The position numbers were made by a program, and so were the translations under genes. Shown here piece by piece: positions 1 through 7,970 of a stretch of DNA of 64,000 nt. Where the stretch lies: positions 1 to 64,000 of the forward strand of contig JAOPYE010000038.1 in the NCBI GenBank assembly GCA_025964775.1, written 5' to 3'. Below the pieces are notes generated by a model. The model did no database searches and was not told the origin of the DNA. It was given only the letters and a program-made list of their open reading frames with translations. Position 1 is the stretch's first letter. Each line of letters opens with the position of its first letter. The DNA is from Marmoricola sp. (GTDB lineage Bacteria > Actinomycetota > Actinomycetes > Propionibacteriales > Nocardioidaceae).

Positions 1-1233
1 GGTGCCACCGTTGTGGACCACCACGTCGTAGATGACTTGGCCGCCCGCGGCCGCGGTGGTGCTGCGCGGGGTCTTGGTGACGCTGAACGAGGGTGCAGCA
101 GTGACGCAGACGGTCGCAGTGACCGAACCAGTGGTTCCGGCCGTCACGTTGGTGCCGCTGGCGAGCGTCGCGGTGTTCTGCACCGCGAAGGCGCCGCCGG
201 TACACGTACCGGTGCCGGTAAAGGTACTGGGCAGGTTCGCGGTGTAGGTGAACGTTCGCGACGCACCTGCCGCCAACGCAGTAGCCGTGCACGTCATCGA
301 ACCGGTGCCTTGCGTGCAGCCGGCCGGCGTCGTCACGTTGGTGAGGTTGTTGTCGTAGTCGTCGGTGAAGGTGACGTCTCCGGCGACTCCACCGGTGTTG
401 GTCACCGTGACGGTGTAGCTGACCGGGCCACCCGGTGCGGCGCCGGTGGTCGGCGACGCGGTCTTGGCGATCGTGAACGCGGCTGCCGGGAGCGGGGCGA
501 TCGCGTTGGTCTGGATTCCGTTGTTGCGGCTGGAGCCGGTCTGCCGGATCGAGAGCGACCCGCCGGGGTAGCTGGAAGCGCCGTTGCCATTGCCCCATGA
601 GCGCAGTGCGGTCGACGGGGTACCGACGGCCAGGTGGCCGCCGAAGAGCAGGACCACGGTGGTAACGCCCGGGTTCGAGTGGAACGTCACGGTGGTCGTC
701 GCCTGGTTGCCTGAGTGGGTCGGCGCAGTCGTCGAGACCAGCGTGCCGCCGTACAGGGTCCACTGGCGGTTCGCCTGGGGGAGCTCGTGCGAGGAGATCG
801 CAGAGCCTCCCTGGACGGTCGGGTCGGAAGCCATGTTGAGGGTCGACGGCGTGCCGCTGCACAGGCTGGCACTGAGCGGCGCCTGGCAGGGCGAGGCGCC
901 GGTGATCGAGTAGTTGTACGTGGCCAGGAAGTCGTAGCCGTGCTTGGTGCCGTTGATGTTGTCGTAGGTGACGCTGAACGTGTAGTCGGTTCCCGGGGTG
1001 GTGGCGAACGAGGCGCGTTGCGGGACGACCATGTCCTCGGCGTAGTGGTTGCTGTTGTTAATGCCGCCGTTGGTCCAACCGCTACATGTGGTGTAGGGCG
1101 CCGGGGCCTGGTTCTGACACTGGTCGAAGGTGGTGAGCGCCGCCGGCACGGCCGCGCCGGCGGGGGCGGCTGTGAAGGCCGCGATGCCGGTCGCTGCCAG
1201 GGCGGCGACGAGAAGGAGACGAAGAGAGCGCAT
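1..1233 (-). CDS. Secreted DUF11-repeat surface protein, C-terminus outside window
   Basis: The frame opens at ATG 1233 and runs off the left edge without a stop, so about 411 N-terminal residues are visible. A Sec signal peptide is clear: MRSLR, a hydrophobic stretch, then APAGAA. A Cys-, Thr- and Asn-rich region of about 240 residues follows. After it come DUF11-type beta-sandwich repeats, one beginning FTIAKTASPTTGAAPGG and containing YTVTVTNTGG, the next beginning FSVTKTPRSTTAAAGG. DUF11 proteins of actinobacteria are usually long and anchored to the wall or secreted. The anchor, if any, lies beyond the window. A GGGGG tract sits six bases before the start. Function unknown; an adhesin or surface-layer role is a guess. 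Confidence 0.75.
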   Translation of the reverse strand, partial: MRSLRLLLVAALAATGIAAFTAAPAGAAVPAALTTFDQCQNQAPAPYTTCSGWTNGGINNSNHYAEDMVVPQRASFATTPGTDYTFSVTYDNINGTKHGYDFLATYNYSITGASPCQAPLSASLCSGTPSTLNMASDPTVQGGSAISSHELPQANRQWTLYGGTLVSTTAPTHSGNQATTTVTFHSNPGVTTVVLLFGGHLAVGTPSTALRSWGNGNGASSYPGGSLSIRQTGSSRNNGIQTNAIAPLPAAAFTIAKTASPTTGAAPGGPVSYTVTVTNTGGVAGDVTFTDDYDNNLTNVTTPAGCTQGTGSMTCTATALAAGASRTFTYTANLPSTFTGTGTCTGGAFAVQNTATLASGTNVTAGTTGSVTATVCVTAAPSFSVTKTPRSTTAAAGGQVIYDVVVHNGGT

Positions 1234-1457
1234 CGGATACCCCCGGGCAGGTGTGCAGTGAGCCGCCCCCCGGGTTTAGTCGCGCTCTGGGACCTGGGAG
1301 GGGTGAGGGCGAGACGGGTGCTTCTCGATTAGATGAAGTCGCGGGCCGGCTGTCAACGGGGTGTCTAGATCAGCTCGATCGTCTGTTGACGCGCAAAAGC
1401 GGCACGGCGGCCCAAATCATCTCGGAGTGCCGGGAAAACTTCCTTTCGACGGCCCGC

Positions 1458-1463
1458 TAGCCT
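1458..1463 (+). promoter_or_regulatory. -10 box TAGCCT, leaderless gpgS
   Basis: TAGCCT (TANNNT) lies six bases before GTG 1470, which puts the transcription start at or next to the start codon. No Shine-Dalgarno sequence is present. One of 13 identical arrangements in the window. Confidence 0.6.
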
Positions 1464-1469
1464 CAACCA

Positions 1470-2450
1470 GTGCCCGATTCCGCAAGGTCGAACGTCGACG
1501 AGTGGTTCGTCGCGAACACCAGTTCCTGGTCCGACCACACCCTGCCCGACCTGGTGGCTGCCAAGGCGGCGAGCGGCCTGACAGTGAGCCTGGTCGTCCC
1601 GGCACGCAACGAGGCCGCCACGGTCGGCGACGTGGTCACCCGGGTGCGTGAGGCGCTGGTGGAGACGACCGATCTTCTCGACGAGATCGTGGTGATCGAC
1701 TCCGATTCCACCGACGACACCTTCGTCGTCGCCCAGGACGCCGGTGCGGTCGTGCACCGCGCCGCCGAAATCCGTCCGGACCTCGGAGTGGCCGGCGGCA
1801 AGGGCGAGGCGATGTGGAAGTCGCTGTTCGTCACCCGTGGCGACCTGCTGGTCTTCATGGATGCCGACCTCCTGGACTGGGACACCCATTTCGTCCCTGG
1901 CCTGCTCGGACCGTTGCTGACCCGCCCCGACGTCAGCCTCGTCAAGGGCTACTACGAACGACCGCTCGTCGGCTCCGACCTCGACGACGACAGCGACATC
2001 TCTCGGGCGGCGTACGAGGGTGGTCGGGTGACCGAGCTCGTCGCCCGCCCCCTGCTCAACCTGTTGTTCCCCGAGCTCTCCGGCCTGGTGCAGCCGCTTG
2101 CCGGCGAATGGGCGGTACGCCGCGACCTGTTCGCCTCGCTGGCGGTCCCGACCGGGTACGCCGTGGAGACGACGGCCCTGATCGACACCGTGCGCAGCAG
2201 GGGCCTCGCTGCGATCGCCCAGGTCGACCTGGGGCGACGGGCGCACCGGCACCAGGCGCTCCGGGACCTCGGCGCGATGGCCACCCAGATCATCGCCGCG
2301 GTCCAGCAGCGCTCGGGTGGTGCGGCCTCCGAGGGTCCGGTCATGTTGCGCCAGTACCACCCGGTCGCCGGGACGATCGCGCCGTTGACCCGGATCGTCG
2401 AGGTCACCGAGAGGCCGCCGGCGAACACCGTCACGGGGGACCAGCGATGA
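1470..2450 (+). CDS. gpgS: Glucosyl-3-phosphoglycerate synthase
   Basis: 326-residue GT-A fold glycosyltransferase (GT81). It transfers glucose from a nucleotide sugar to 3-phosphoglycerate, the first step towards glucosylglycerate and, in mycobacteria, methylglucose lipopolysaccharide. The N-terminal nucleotide-binding segment SLVVPARNEAATV (about residues 36-48), the acidic stretch VVIDSDSTDDT and the metal-binding VFMDADL are all readable. Length equals the mycobacterial enzyme (about 324). The GTG start is supported by a -10 box six bases upstream. The gene overlaps the folP2-like gene by four bases (ATGA), the same pair found next to each other in Mycobacterium. Confidence 0.93.
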   Translation: MPDSARSNVDEWFVANTSSWSDHTLPDLVAAKAASGLTVSLVVPARNEAATVGDVVTRVREALVETTDLLDEIVVIDSDSTDDTFVVAQDAGAVVHRAAEIRPDLGVAGGKGEAMWKSLFVTRGDLLVFMDADLLDWDTHFVPGLLGPLLTRPDVSLVKGYYERPLVGSDLDDDSDISRAAYEGGRVTELVARPLLNLLFPELSGLVQPLAGEWAVRRDLFASLAVPTGYAVETTALIDTVRSRGLAAIAQVDLGRRAHRHQALRDLGAMATQIIAAVQQRSGGAASEGPVMLRQYHPVAGTIAPLTRIVEVTERPPANTVTGDQR

Positions 2451-3310
2451 CGCTCAAGCTCGGCCGCCGCTCGTTCGCCGACGACGCCACGCTGATGATG
2501 GCGATCGTGAACCGCACCCCCGACTCCTTCTACGACAAGGGCGCCACCTGGGCCGAGGACAAGGCCTTCGAGCGAGTCGCGCAGGTCGTGGCCGAAGGGG
2601 CCGAGATCGTCGACATCGGCGGCATCAAGGCCGCGCCGGGCGCCTTCATCGACGAGGACGAGGAGAAGGACCGCGTCGTCGGTTTCGTCGCCCGGGTCCG
2701 GGCCGCGTACCCGGACCTGGTCATCTCGGTGGACACCTGGCGGGCCCCCGTCGGCCGGGCGGCGTGCGAGGCCGGCGCCGACATCCTGAACGATGCCTGG
2801 GGCGGGGCCGACCCGGAACTCGTCGACGTCGCCGCCGAGTACGACGCCGCCATCATCTGCACGCACACGGGTGGTGTGACGCCGCGGACCAGGCCGTACC
2901 GGATCGAGTACGACGACGTGGTGGCCAGCGCCATCGCCGACACCACTGCCTACGCGCGCCGGGCGATCGCGGCCGGGGTCGACCCGTCGAGCGTCGTGAT
3001 CGACCCGGCCCACGACTTCGGCAAGAACACCTTCCACTCCCTCGAGCTGACCCGTCGGCTCGACGAAATGGTGGCGACCGGGTTCCCCGTGCTGGTCTCG
3101 CTCTCGAACAAGGACTTCGTCGGCGAGACCCTCGACCTGCCGGTCGGCGAACGCCTGACCGGGACCCTCGCGGCGACCGCGATCAGCGCCCTCGCCGGTG
3201 CCCGGATCTACCGGGTGCACGAGGTGGTCGAGACCCGGCAGGTCGTCGACATGGTCAACACGATCGCCGGCCGTCGGCGCCCGCAGCGAGCGATCCGGGG
3301 GTTGGCATGA
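2447..3310 (+). CDS. folP2: Dihydropteroate synthase-like protein (FolP2 type)
   Basis: 287-residue TIM-barrel protein of the pterin-binding family. MAIVNRTPDSFYD matches the first family signature and SVDTWRAPVGRAACEAGADILND the middle one. The second signature, normally DIGGESTRPG, reads DIGGIKAAPG here. This is the FolP2 subfamily of actinobacteria. Mycobacterial FolP2 is reported to lack dihydropteroate synthase activity, so a role in folate synthesis should not be assumed. Translationally coupled to gpgS (ATGA overlap upstream) and to the next gene (ATGA downstream), suggesting one operon. Confidence 0.88.
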   Translation: MTLKLGRRSFADDATLMMAIVNRTPDSFYDKGATWAEDKAFERVAQVVAEGAEIVDIGGIKAAPGAFIDEDEEKDRVVGFVARVRAAYPDLVISVDTWRAPVGRAACEAGADILNDAWGGADPELVDVAAEYDAAIICTHTGGVTPRTRPYRIEYDDVVASAIADTTAYARRAIAAGVDPSSVVIDPAHDFGKNTFHSLELTRRLDEMVATGFPVLVSLSNKDFVGETLDLPVGERLTGTLAATAISALAGARIYRVHEVVETRQVVDMVNTIAGRRRPQRAIRGLA

Positions 3311-3699
3311 GGGTCGCCATCGTCCCAGGCGTGCCGGCGCTGCGGCCGGAGTACGCCTCGATCGAGGATCCGGTCCCCGAGCTTCGCGCGGCGGTGGCCG
3401 AGGCGACGCGATGGCTGGGCTCCGGCCGGCTGGTCGTCGCGAACGGGTCGGCCAAGCGGACCGAGAAGGCACCCGGCTACTTCGACGACCGGGCGGCGGC
3501 CTTCGACGGGGCCCTCGGCGCCGCGCTGCGCGCGGGTGACCTGTCCGGCCTCGACCTGTCGCTGGCGGGAGAGCTGTGGGCCGACGTTGCCGGGCTCACC
3601 GAGCTGGCGGGCGTGCGTGCCAGCGAGGTCCAGGTCGACTACGACGATGCGCCGTACGGCGTCCAGTACTGGGTGGTGAGGTGGCAGTGCACGCCGTGA
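3307..3699 (+). CDS. Conserved protein of unknown function
   Basis: 130 residues, starting MRVAIVPGVPALRPEY and ending in YGVQYWVVRWQCTP. It overlaps folP2 by four bases (ATGA), so it is very probably translated. The opening resembles the first strand of actinobacterial proteins annotated as class III extradiol dioxygenase-like, but those are longer and I see no metal-binding His/Glu set here. It may be a shortened relative or an unrelated small alpha/beta protein. Context (gpgS, folP2, RibD-like reductase) does not settle its role. Confidence 0.6.
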   Translation: MRVAIVPGVPALRPEYASIEDPVPELRAAVAEATRWLGSGRLVVANGSAKRTEKAPGYFDDRAAAFDGALGAALRAGDLSGLDLSLAGELWADVAGLTELAGVRASEVQVDYDDAPYGVQYWVVRWQCTP

Positions 3700-4376
3700 A
3701 GATGAACGTCCTGATCGATGCGCTCGGAGCGCTCAGCGAGGAGATCGCCGACCTCTACCGGCCACCCCGGCTGCCCTGGCTCCGGGTCAACATGGTCAGC
3801 ACCGTCGACGGTGCCGCCACCGGCGACTCGGGCAAGAGCGGTTCGATCAACAACGGGGCCGACCAGCAGGTGTTCCACGCCTTGCGGGCCCAGTGTGATG
3901 CGATCGTCGTCGGTGCCGGCACGGCACGGACCGAGGGCTATCGCGTGGCGGACGTCCCGCTGGTGGTCGTGTCCGGGCGCGGAATCGTCCCCGAGCAGCT
4001 GCGCGACGCCGAGCCGGGCAAGGTCGTGCTCGCCACCTGTGCTGAGGCCAACGGCCTCGCAGAGGCACGCGAGCTGCTCGGCGCGGAGCACGTGATCGTC
4101 GCCGGCACCGGACAGGTCGACCTGGTCGGCGTGAAGGCAGCGCTGGTCGACCGCGGCCTGACCAACCTGCTCAGCGAAGGCGGGCCGAGCCTGCTGCACG
4201 ACCTGATCGCGTCGGGAGCTGCCGACGAGCTGACGCTGACCCTGGTCCCGAGAGCGGTCGGCGGGGTCCACCCCCGGATCGTGATGGGCGACTCGATCGA
4301 CGCCGACCTCGACCTCGCCCTCCTGCTGGAGCACGAGGGCACCCTGCTGGCCCGCTACCTGATCCGGGGACGATAG
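3696..4376 (+). CDS. RibD C-terminal domain (pyrimidine reductase-like) protein
   Basis: 226-residue NADPH-dependent reductase of the dihydrofolate-reductase fold, related to the C-terminal half of RibD and with no deaminase domain. Visible motifs are LRVNMVSTVDGAAT near the N-terminus, DAIVVGAGTARTEGY in the middle and LLSEGGPSLLHDLI towards the end. Standalone RibD-C proteins may act on riboflavin or folate intermediates; the substrate is not shown here. GTG 3696 was chosen because it overlaps the upstream stop (GTGA) and a GAGGTGG lies upstream. GTG 3687 and ATG 3702 are alternatives. Its stop lies inside the left arm of a long palindrome. Confidence 0.8.
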   Translation: MKMNVLIDALGALSEEIADLYRPPRLPWLRVNMVSTVDGAATGDSGKSGSINNGADQQVFHALRAQCDAIVVGAGTARTEGYRVADVPLVVVSGRGIVPEQLRDAEPGKVVLATCAEANGLAEARELLGAEHVIVAGTGQVDLVGVKAALVDRGLTNLLSEGGPSLLHDLIASGAADELTLTLVPRAVGGVHPRIVMGDSIDADLDLALLLEHEGTLLARYLIRGR

Positions 4377-4436
4377 TCCGGAGCGTTTGGCACGTTCTTC
4401 AGGGTGCCGAACCGTGCCAACTGCTCCGGACTATCG
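4371..4436. terminator. Long palindrome between convergent genes
   Basis: Arms 4371-4394 and 4413-4436 are complementary at 22 of 24 positions, with an 18-base loop. The left arm begins CGATAGTCCGGAGC and the right arm ends GCTCCGGACTATCG. It lies between the ends of the RibD-like gene and the minus-strand metallo-hydrolase gene and includes the former's stop codon. Probably a bidirectional terminator; there is no T tract. Confidence 0.6.
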
Positions 4437-4441
4437 CAGCT

Positions 4442-5383
4442 CTAGGCCCAAGGGTCTTCGCGGTTCCAGACCGTCGGGAAGGACAGCGCGACGCCGTCGC
4501 GTTCGGCCAGCCGGGACAGGGTTGACATGGTCGCGTCCAGGTCGTCGCCGGCGTAGGGAAGCGCGCGCAACCCGGGATCGGTCGGGCCCATCGGCAGCGG
4601 GCGGAAGAAGTCGTCCCAGTGGGTCAGCACCGCCCGGCGCGCGCCGACGCGTCGTACGGTCTCGTCCCAGTACGTCGTCACGTAGGCCTGGTCCTGGAGC
4701 CCGAGCTGGCCGATCCCGAGGTAGGCCACCTCGGCGTGGTGGCCGGCCAGTGAGCCGATGACGTACCCGGCACTGCCCTGGACGAGGGCCGAACGGCCGT
4801 CGCGGTGGTGGACCAGGATCGACCAGGCCTCGCCGCAGCGATAGGCGCCGACCCTGACCGGTGGCGTGACCGGCTCGGTGATGGTGCCCGGGTACCGGTC
4901 GGGCGGGCAGTGGTGGGAGACGACGAAGGTGAGCGACCACGGCCCGAGGACCACGGGCGTGCCGGGGTCGACGACCGTGACCTGATCGGCGGGCAGGCCG
5001 GCGCCGTGGCCGAGGTTGGCGGTCGAGCTGCCGCCGAGCAGGCGGGCGCCGGTCCGTTCGGCGACCACGGCCGAGTCCAGCGCGTGGTCGAAGTGGCTGT
5101 GCACCGGAGCAACACCGACAAGGTCGAGACCGTGCAACGCGCGGCCGAGGCAGGCATCGATCCTGGCGGTGTCCGGCGCGATCTTCCCGAGCAGGACGCC
5201 GAGCATCCCGGGCCTGCTGAAGAACCCGTCGGTCAGGAACGCCGACTCGCCGTCGTCGAAGAGCAGCGTGCTGACGCCGAGGAAGGTGACGCCGATCCCG
5301 GTGCCAATCTCTGGGCCGGCCTCGGGCACGTCGAAGCGACCGGCGTACCGGGTCAGATCGGGGCGTCCGAGCCGGGCTCTCAT
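4442..5383 (-). CDS. MBL-fold metallo-hydrolase
   Basis: 313-residue metallo-beta-lactamase fold protein. The metal-binding signature HSHFDHALDS is intact, with further histidines in VVSHHCPP and near the C-terminus in VLTHWDDFF. This arrangement is seen in UlaG-like and NAPE-PLD-like hydrolases; the substrate cannot be read from the sequence. There is no signal peptide. ATG 5383 overlaps the stop of the upstream adenylate cyclase by four bases, so the two are co-translated and this is the second gene of a two-gene operon. Confidence 0.85.
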   Translation of the reverse strand: MRARLGRPDLTRYAGRFDVPEAGPEIGTGIGVTFLGVSTLLFDDGESAFLTDGFFSRPGMLGVLLGKIAPDTARIDACLGRALHGLDLVGVAPVHSHFDHALDSAVVAERTGARLLGGSSTANLGHGAGLPADQVTVVDPGTPVVLGPWSLTFVVSHHCPPDRYPGTITEPVTPPVRVGAYRCGEAWSILVHHRDGRSALVQGSAGYVIGSLAGHHAEVAYLGIGQLGLQDQAYVTTYWDETVRRVGARRAVLTHWDDFFRPLPMGPTDPGLRALPYAGDDLDATMSTLSRLAERDGVALSFPTVWNREDPWA

Positions 5384-6210
5384 ACCGGGCCCTCGACGTA
5401 CCAGAGCTCGTGCTCGCCCGCGAAGCCCTTGAGCTCGACGGCCTCGGCGGGATGGAAGGTGTAGAGCTCGGCCATCGCCTCGGCTATCTCGCCGGTCACC
5501 AGGATCTCGCCGCCCTGCGCATGCGCGGCGACCCGCGCGGCCATCGCGACGTTCTGACCGAAGTAGTCGCCGTCCCGCTCGATCGCGGTGCCGGTGTGCA
5601 GCCCGATCCGGATCCGGATCGGCGTGCGTCGCAGCTCCCGGCTGCGGTTCCAGTTCGCACCGAGTGCGCGCTGGATGTCCAGCGACGAGGCGATCGCCAG
5701 CTCCGGTGTGGTGAAGACGACCATGTGGCCGTCGCCCTGGTTCTTCACGATCAGGCCACGGTACTTCTCGACGTAGGTCTCCACGAGGTGGTCGTGCGCG
5801 GTCAGCACCCGGAGCCACCGGGCGTCGCCGAGCTGGGTGTTGAGGGTCGTGGAGTTCTCGATGTCGGAGAAGAAGATCGTCACGGTGCCGTCGTCGGCGG
5901 CCATCCGGCCGATGGCAGCCCGCTGGTCGGCGGCCCACCGGTTGAAGTCGTCGAGCGTGGACAGCAGCATCGGCCCGACGCCCTGCTCGCGCACCCGGCT
6001 CACGGCTTCGAGCACTCCGCGCATCGCGGTCCCGGCGGTCAGGACGGCGCGTTGGGTCGAGTTCCCGGCCAGCGGCGGGGGCACCCGGAGGTTGGCCTCG
6101 GCCAGCTCGGACCGGGTACGTCGCAAGGCCACCGATGTCACGATGAGGCTGGCCACCACGAGGACCAGGGCCGCGGCCAGGATCCAGGCGATCGTCGAGG
6201 CGTCGAGCAC
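5380..6210 (-). CDS. Membrane-anchored class III adenylate/guanylate cyclase
   Basis: 276 residues. A single N-terminal membrane segment (about 7-28) is followed by a short helical linker and a class III cyclase domain. Metal-binding aspartates are in TIFFSDIENST and NQGDGHMVVF; NVAMAARVAAHA carries the conserved Asn and Arg. The protein should make cAMP on the cytoplasmic side, though cGMP cannot be excluded. GTG 6210 starts directly before the membrane segment; longer in-frame starts upstream would run through the divergent promoter. The window also holds a CRP-type site before whiB1, a possible downstream target of cAMP. Confidence 0.85.
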   Translation of the reverse strand: MLDASTIAWILAAALVLVVASLIVTSVALRRTRSELAEANLRVPPPLAGNSTQRAVLTAGTAMRGVLEAVSRVREQGVGPMLLSTLDDFNRWAADQRAAIGRMAADDGTVTIFFSDIENSTTLNTQLGDARWLRVLTAHDHLVETYVEKYRGLIVKNQGDGHMVVFTTPELAIASSLDIQRALGANWNRSRELRRTPIRIRIGLHTGTAIERDGDYFGQNVAMAARVAAHAQGGEILVTGEIAEAMAELYTFHPAEAVELKGFAGEHELWYVEGPV

Positions 6211-6260
6211 GCCTGAACTCTGACACACCGATGTTTCGGGAGTGCTACCCGTGAGATAGT

Positions 6261-6274
6261 GAGAACAGGTTCTA
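6261..6274. promoter_or_regulatory. KstR-like operator
   Basis: A near-perfect dyad AGAACAGGTTCT at 6262-6273, followed by A. The 14-base site agrees with the KstR consensus TNNAACNNGTTNNA except for the first base (G instead of T). It lies in the divergent gap, 31 bases before the DUF35 gene. KstR is the TetR-family repressor of steroid catabolism in actinobacteria. Confidence 0.5.
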
Positions 6275-6304
6275 GTTTCGAGACGGCCCACGCAAGGGGA
6301 GACC

Positions 6305-6730
6305 ATGACTGCCACGACACCGGCCATCGAGGGCTGGTTCACCACCGGGGAGGCTCCGGCGCTGATCGGCTCGCGGTGCACGACGTGCTCAACGGTGTTC
6401 TTCCCCCGGACCGAGGGCTTCTGCCGCAACCCCGCGTGCCACGGTGAGGAGTTCAGCGACACCGAGCTGTCCCGTCGTGGGCGGGTCTGGTCCTACACCG
6501 ACGCCCAGTACCAGCCGCCGGCTCCGTACATCCCGGCAGGAGACCCCTACGTCCCGTTCGCCCTGGCCGCCGTCGAGCTGCCGGAGGGCATCGTCGTGCT
6601 CGGCCAGGTCGCTGACGGGTTCACGGTGAACGACATCAAGGTCGGTGACGAGATGGAGCTGGTCGTGGAGACGCTGTTCGTCGACGAGACCGGGGAACGC
6701 ACGATCTGGCGCTGGAGGCCTGTCCGATGA
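6305..6730 (+). CDS. DUF35 OB-fold/zinc-ribbon protein partnering a thiolase
   Basis: 141 residues. An N-terminal rubredoxin-like zinc ribbon (CTTC at about 25-28, then CRNPAC) precedes an OB-fold domain (GRVWSYTDAQYQPP, GQVADGFTVNDIKVGDEMELV). DUF35 proteins form complexes with SCP2-type thiolases or aldolases and with MaoC-type hydratases, as ChsH2 does with Ltp2 in cholesterol side-chain breakdown. AAGGGGAGA precedes ATG 6305, so unlike many neighbours it has a leader. It overlaps the thiolase gene by four bases, the usual pair. A KstR-like box upstream supports a steroid or branched-lipid role. Confidence 0.88.
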   Translation: MTATTPAIEGWFTTGEAPALIGSRCTTCSTVFFPRTEGFCRNPACHGEEFSDTELSRRGRVWSYTDAQYQPPAPYIPAGDPYVPFALAAVELPEGIVVLGQVADGFTVNDIKVGDEMELVVETLFVDETGERTIWRWRPVR

Positions 6731-7926
6731 GCGGGCTGCAGAACAGGGATGTCGCGGTCGCCGGAGTCGGCATGCACCCCTGGGGCAAGTGGGGCAAGAA
6801 CTTCGTCAGCTACGGCGTGGTCGCGGCTCGTGCCGCCCTCGCCGACGCCGGCATCGCCTGGACCGACATCGACCTGATCGTCGGTGGCGAGACCGTCCGC
6901 AACGGGTACGGCGGCTACGTCGCCGGCGCCACCTTCGCCCAGGCCCTCGGATGGAACGGCGCCCGCGTCGCCACGTCGTACGCCGCCTGCGCGACCGGCG
7001 CCCAGGCGCTGGACACCGCCCGCGCCCGCATCCTGGCCGGGATGAGCGAGGTCGCGCTCGTGGTCGGAGCCGACACGACCCCGAAGGGCTTCCTGGCCCC
7101 GAACGCCGGCGAGCGCTGGGACGACCCGGACTGGCTGCGCTTCCGCCTGCTCGGCATGACCAACCCGGCGTACTTCGCGCTCTACGCGCGCCGCCGGATG
7201 GACCTGTACGGCGCCACCCAGGCCGACTTCGCCCAGGTCAAGGTCAAGAACGCGAAGCACGGACTGGCCAACCCGAACGCGCGCTACCGCAAAGAGGTCG
7301 CCGCCGAGGACGTGCTGAACTCCGCGATCGTCGCCGACCCGCTGCACCTGTTCGACATCTGTGCCACCTCGGACGGCGCCGCCGCGGTGATCCTGTGCTC
7401 GCCCGCCTACGCCGAGAAGCACGGGCTGGGCGGCGGAGTGCGGATCAAGGCGATCTCGACGGTCACCCCGACCTTCCCGAACACGGTCATCGACATGCCC
7501 TTGATGTCGACCGAGTCCTCGGCCGGCGGCGTGCCCGAGCAGACGTTCAAGGAGTCGATCGGCGCTGCGGCGTACGAGGAGGCCGGCATCGGTCCCGAGG
7601 ACGTCGACGTGGCCGAGGTGTACGACCTCTCCACGGCGCTCGAGCTCGACTGGATCGAGGACCTCGCCCTGTGCAAGCCCGGTGAGGCCGAGCAGCTGCT
7701 GCGCAACGGCGACACCACGATCGGTGGCCGGATCCCGGTGAACCCCTCCGGTGGGCTGGCCTGCTTCGGCGAGGCCGTGCCGGCGCAGGCGCTGGCCCAG
7801 GTCTGCGAGCTCACCTGGCAGCTCCGCGGCCAGGCCGAGGGCCGTCAGGTCGACGGCGCCCGGGTCGGCATCACCGCCAACCAGGGGCTGTTCGGTCACG
7901 GCTCCTCGGTGATCCTCGCGCGCTGA
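6727..7926 (+). CDS. Lipid-transfer-protein-type thiolase/aldolase
   Basis: 399-residue thiolase-fold protein of the SCP2/Ltp branch. The nucleophile region reads YAACATGAQALDTARARI, so the cysteine is kept. The segment that in thiolases carries a catalytic histidine (GGxxxxGHP) reads NPSGGLACFGEAVP, with glutamate in its place. The C-terminal motif is NQGLFGHGSSVIL. Loss of that histidine is typical of Ltp-like enzymes that do not perform classical thiolysis, so a retro-aldolase or other C-C cleavage with the DUF35 partner is plausible. Coupled to the DUF35 gene by an ATGA overlap. Confidence 0.85.
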   Translation: MSGLQNRDVAVAGVGMHPWGKWGKNFVSYGVVAARAALADAGIAWTDIDLIVGGETVRNGYGGYVAGATFAQALGWNGARVATSYAACATGAQALDTARARILAGMSEVALVVGADTTPKGFLAPNAGERWDDPDWLRFRLLGMTNPAYFALYARRRMDLYGATQADFAQVKVKNAKHGLANPNARYRKEVAAEDVLNSAIVADPLHLFDICATSDGAAAVILCSPAYAEKHGLGGGVRIKAISTVTPTFPNTVIDMPLMSTESSAGGVPEQTFKESIGAAAYEEAGIGPEDVDVAEVYDLSTALELDWIEDLALCKPGEAEQLLRNGDTTIGGRIPVNPSGGLACFGEAVPAQALAQVCELTWQLRGQAEGRQVDGARVGITANQGLFGHGSSVILAR

Positions 7927-7970
7927 GCGCTGCGCCGTGACGAACCGAGCCCGTTCTCGTTGGACCTGAC

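Noticed and set aside
6275..6286. GTTTCGAGACGG, resembling one arm of the hairpin repeat
   Set aside because: Only 12 bases match and the rest of the element is absent. It may be a remnant or chance.
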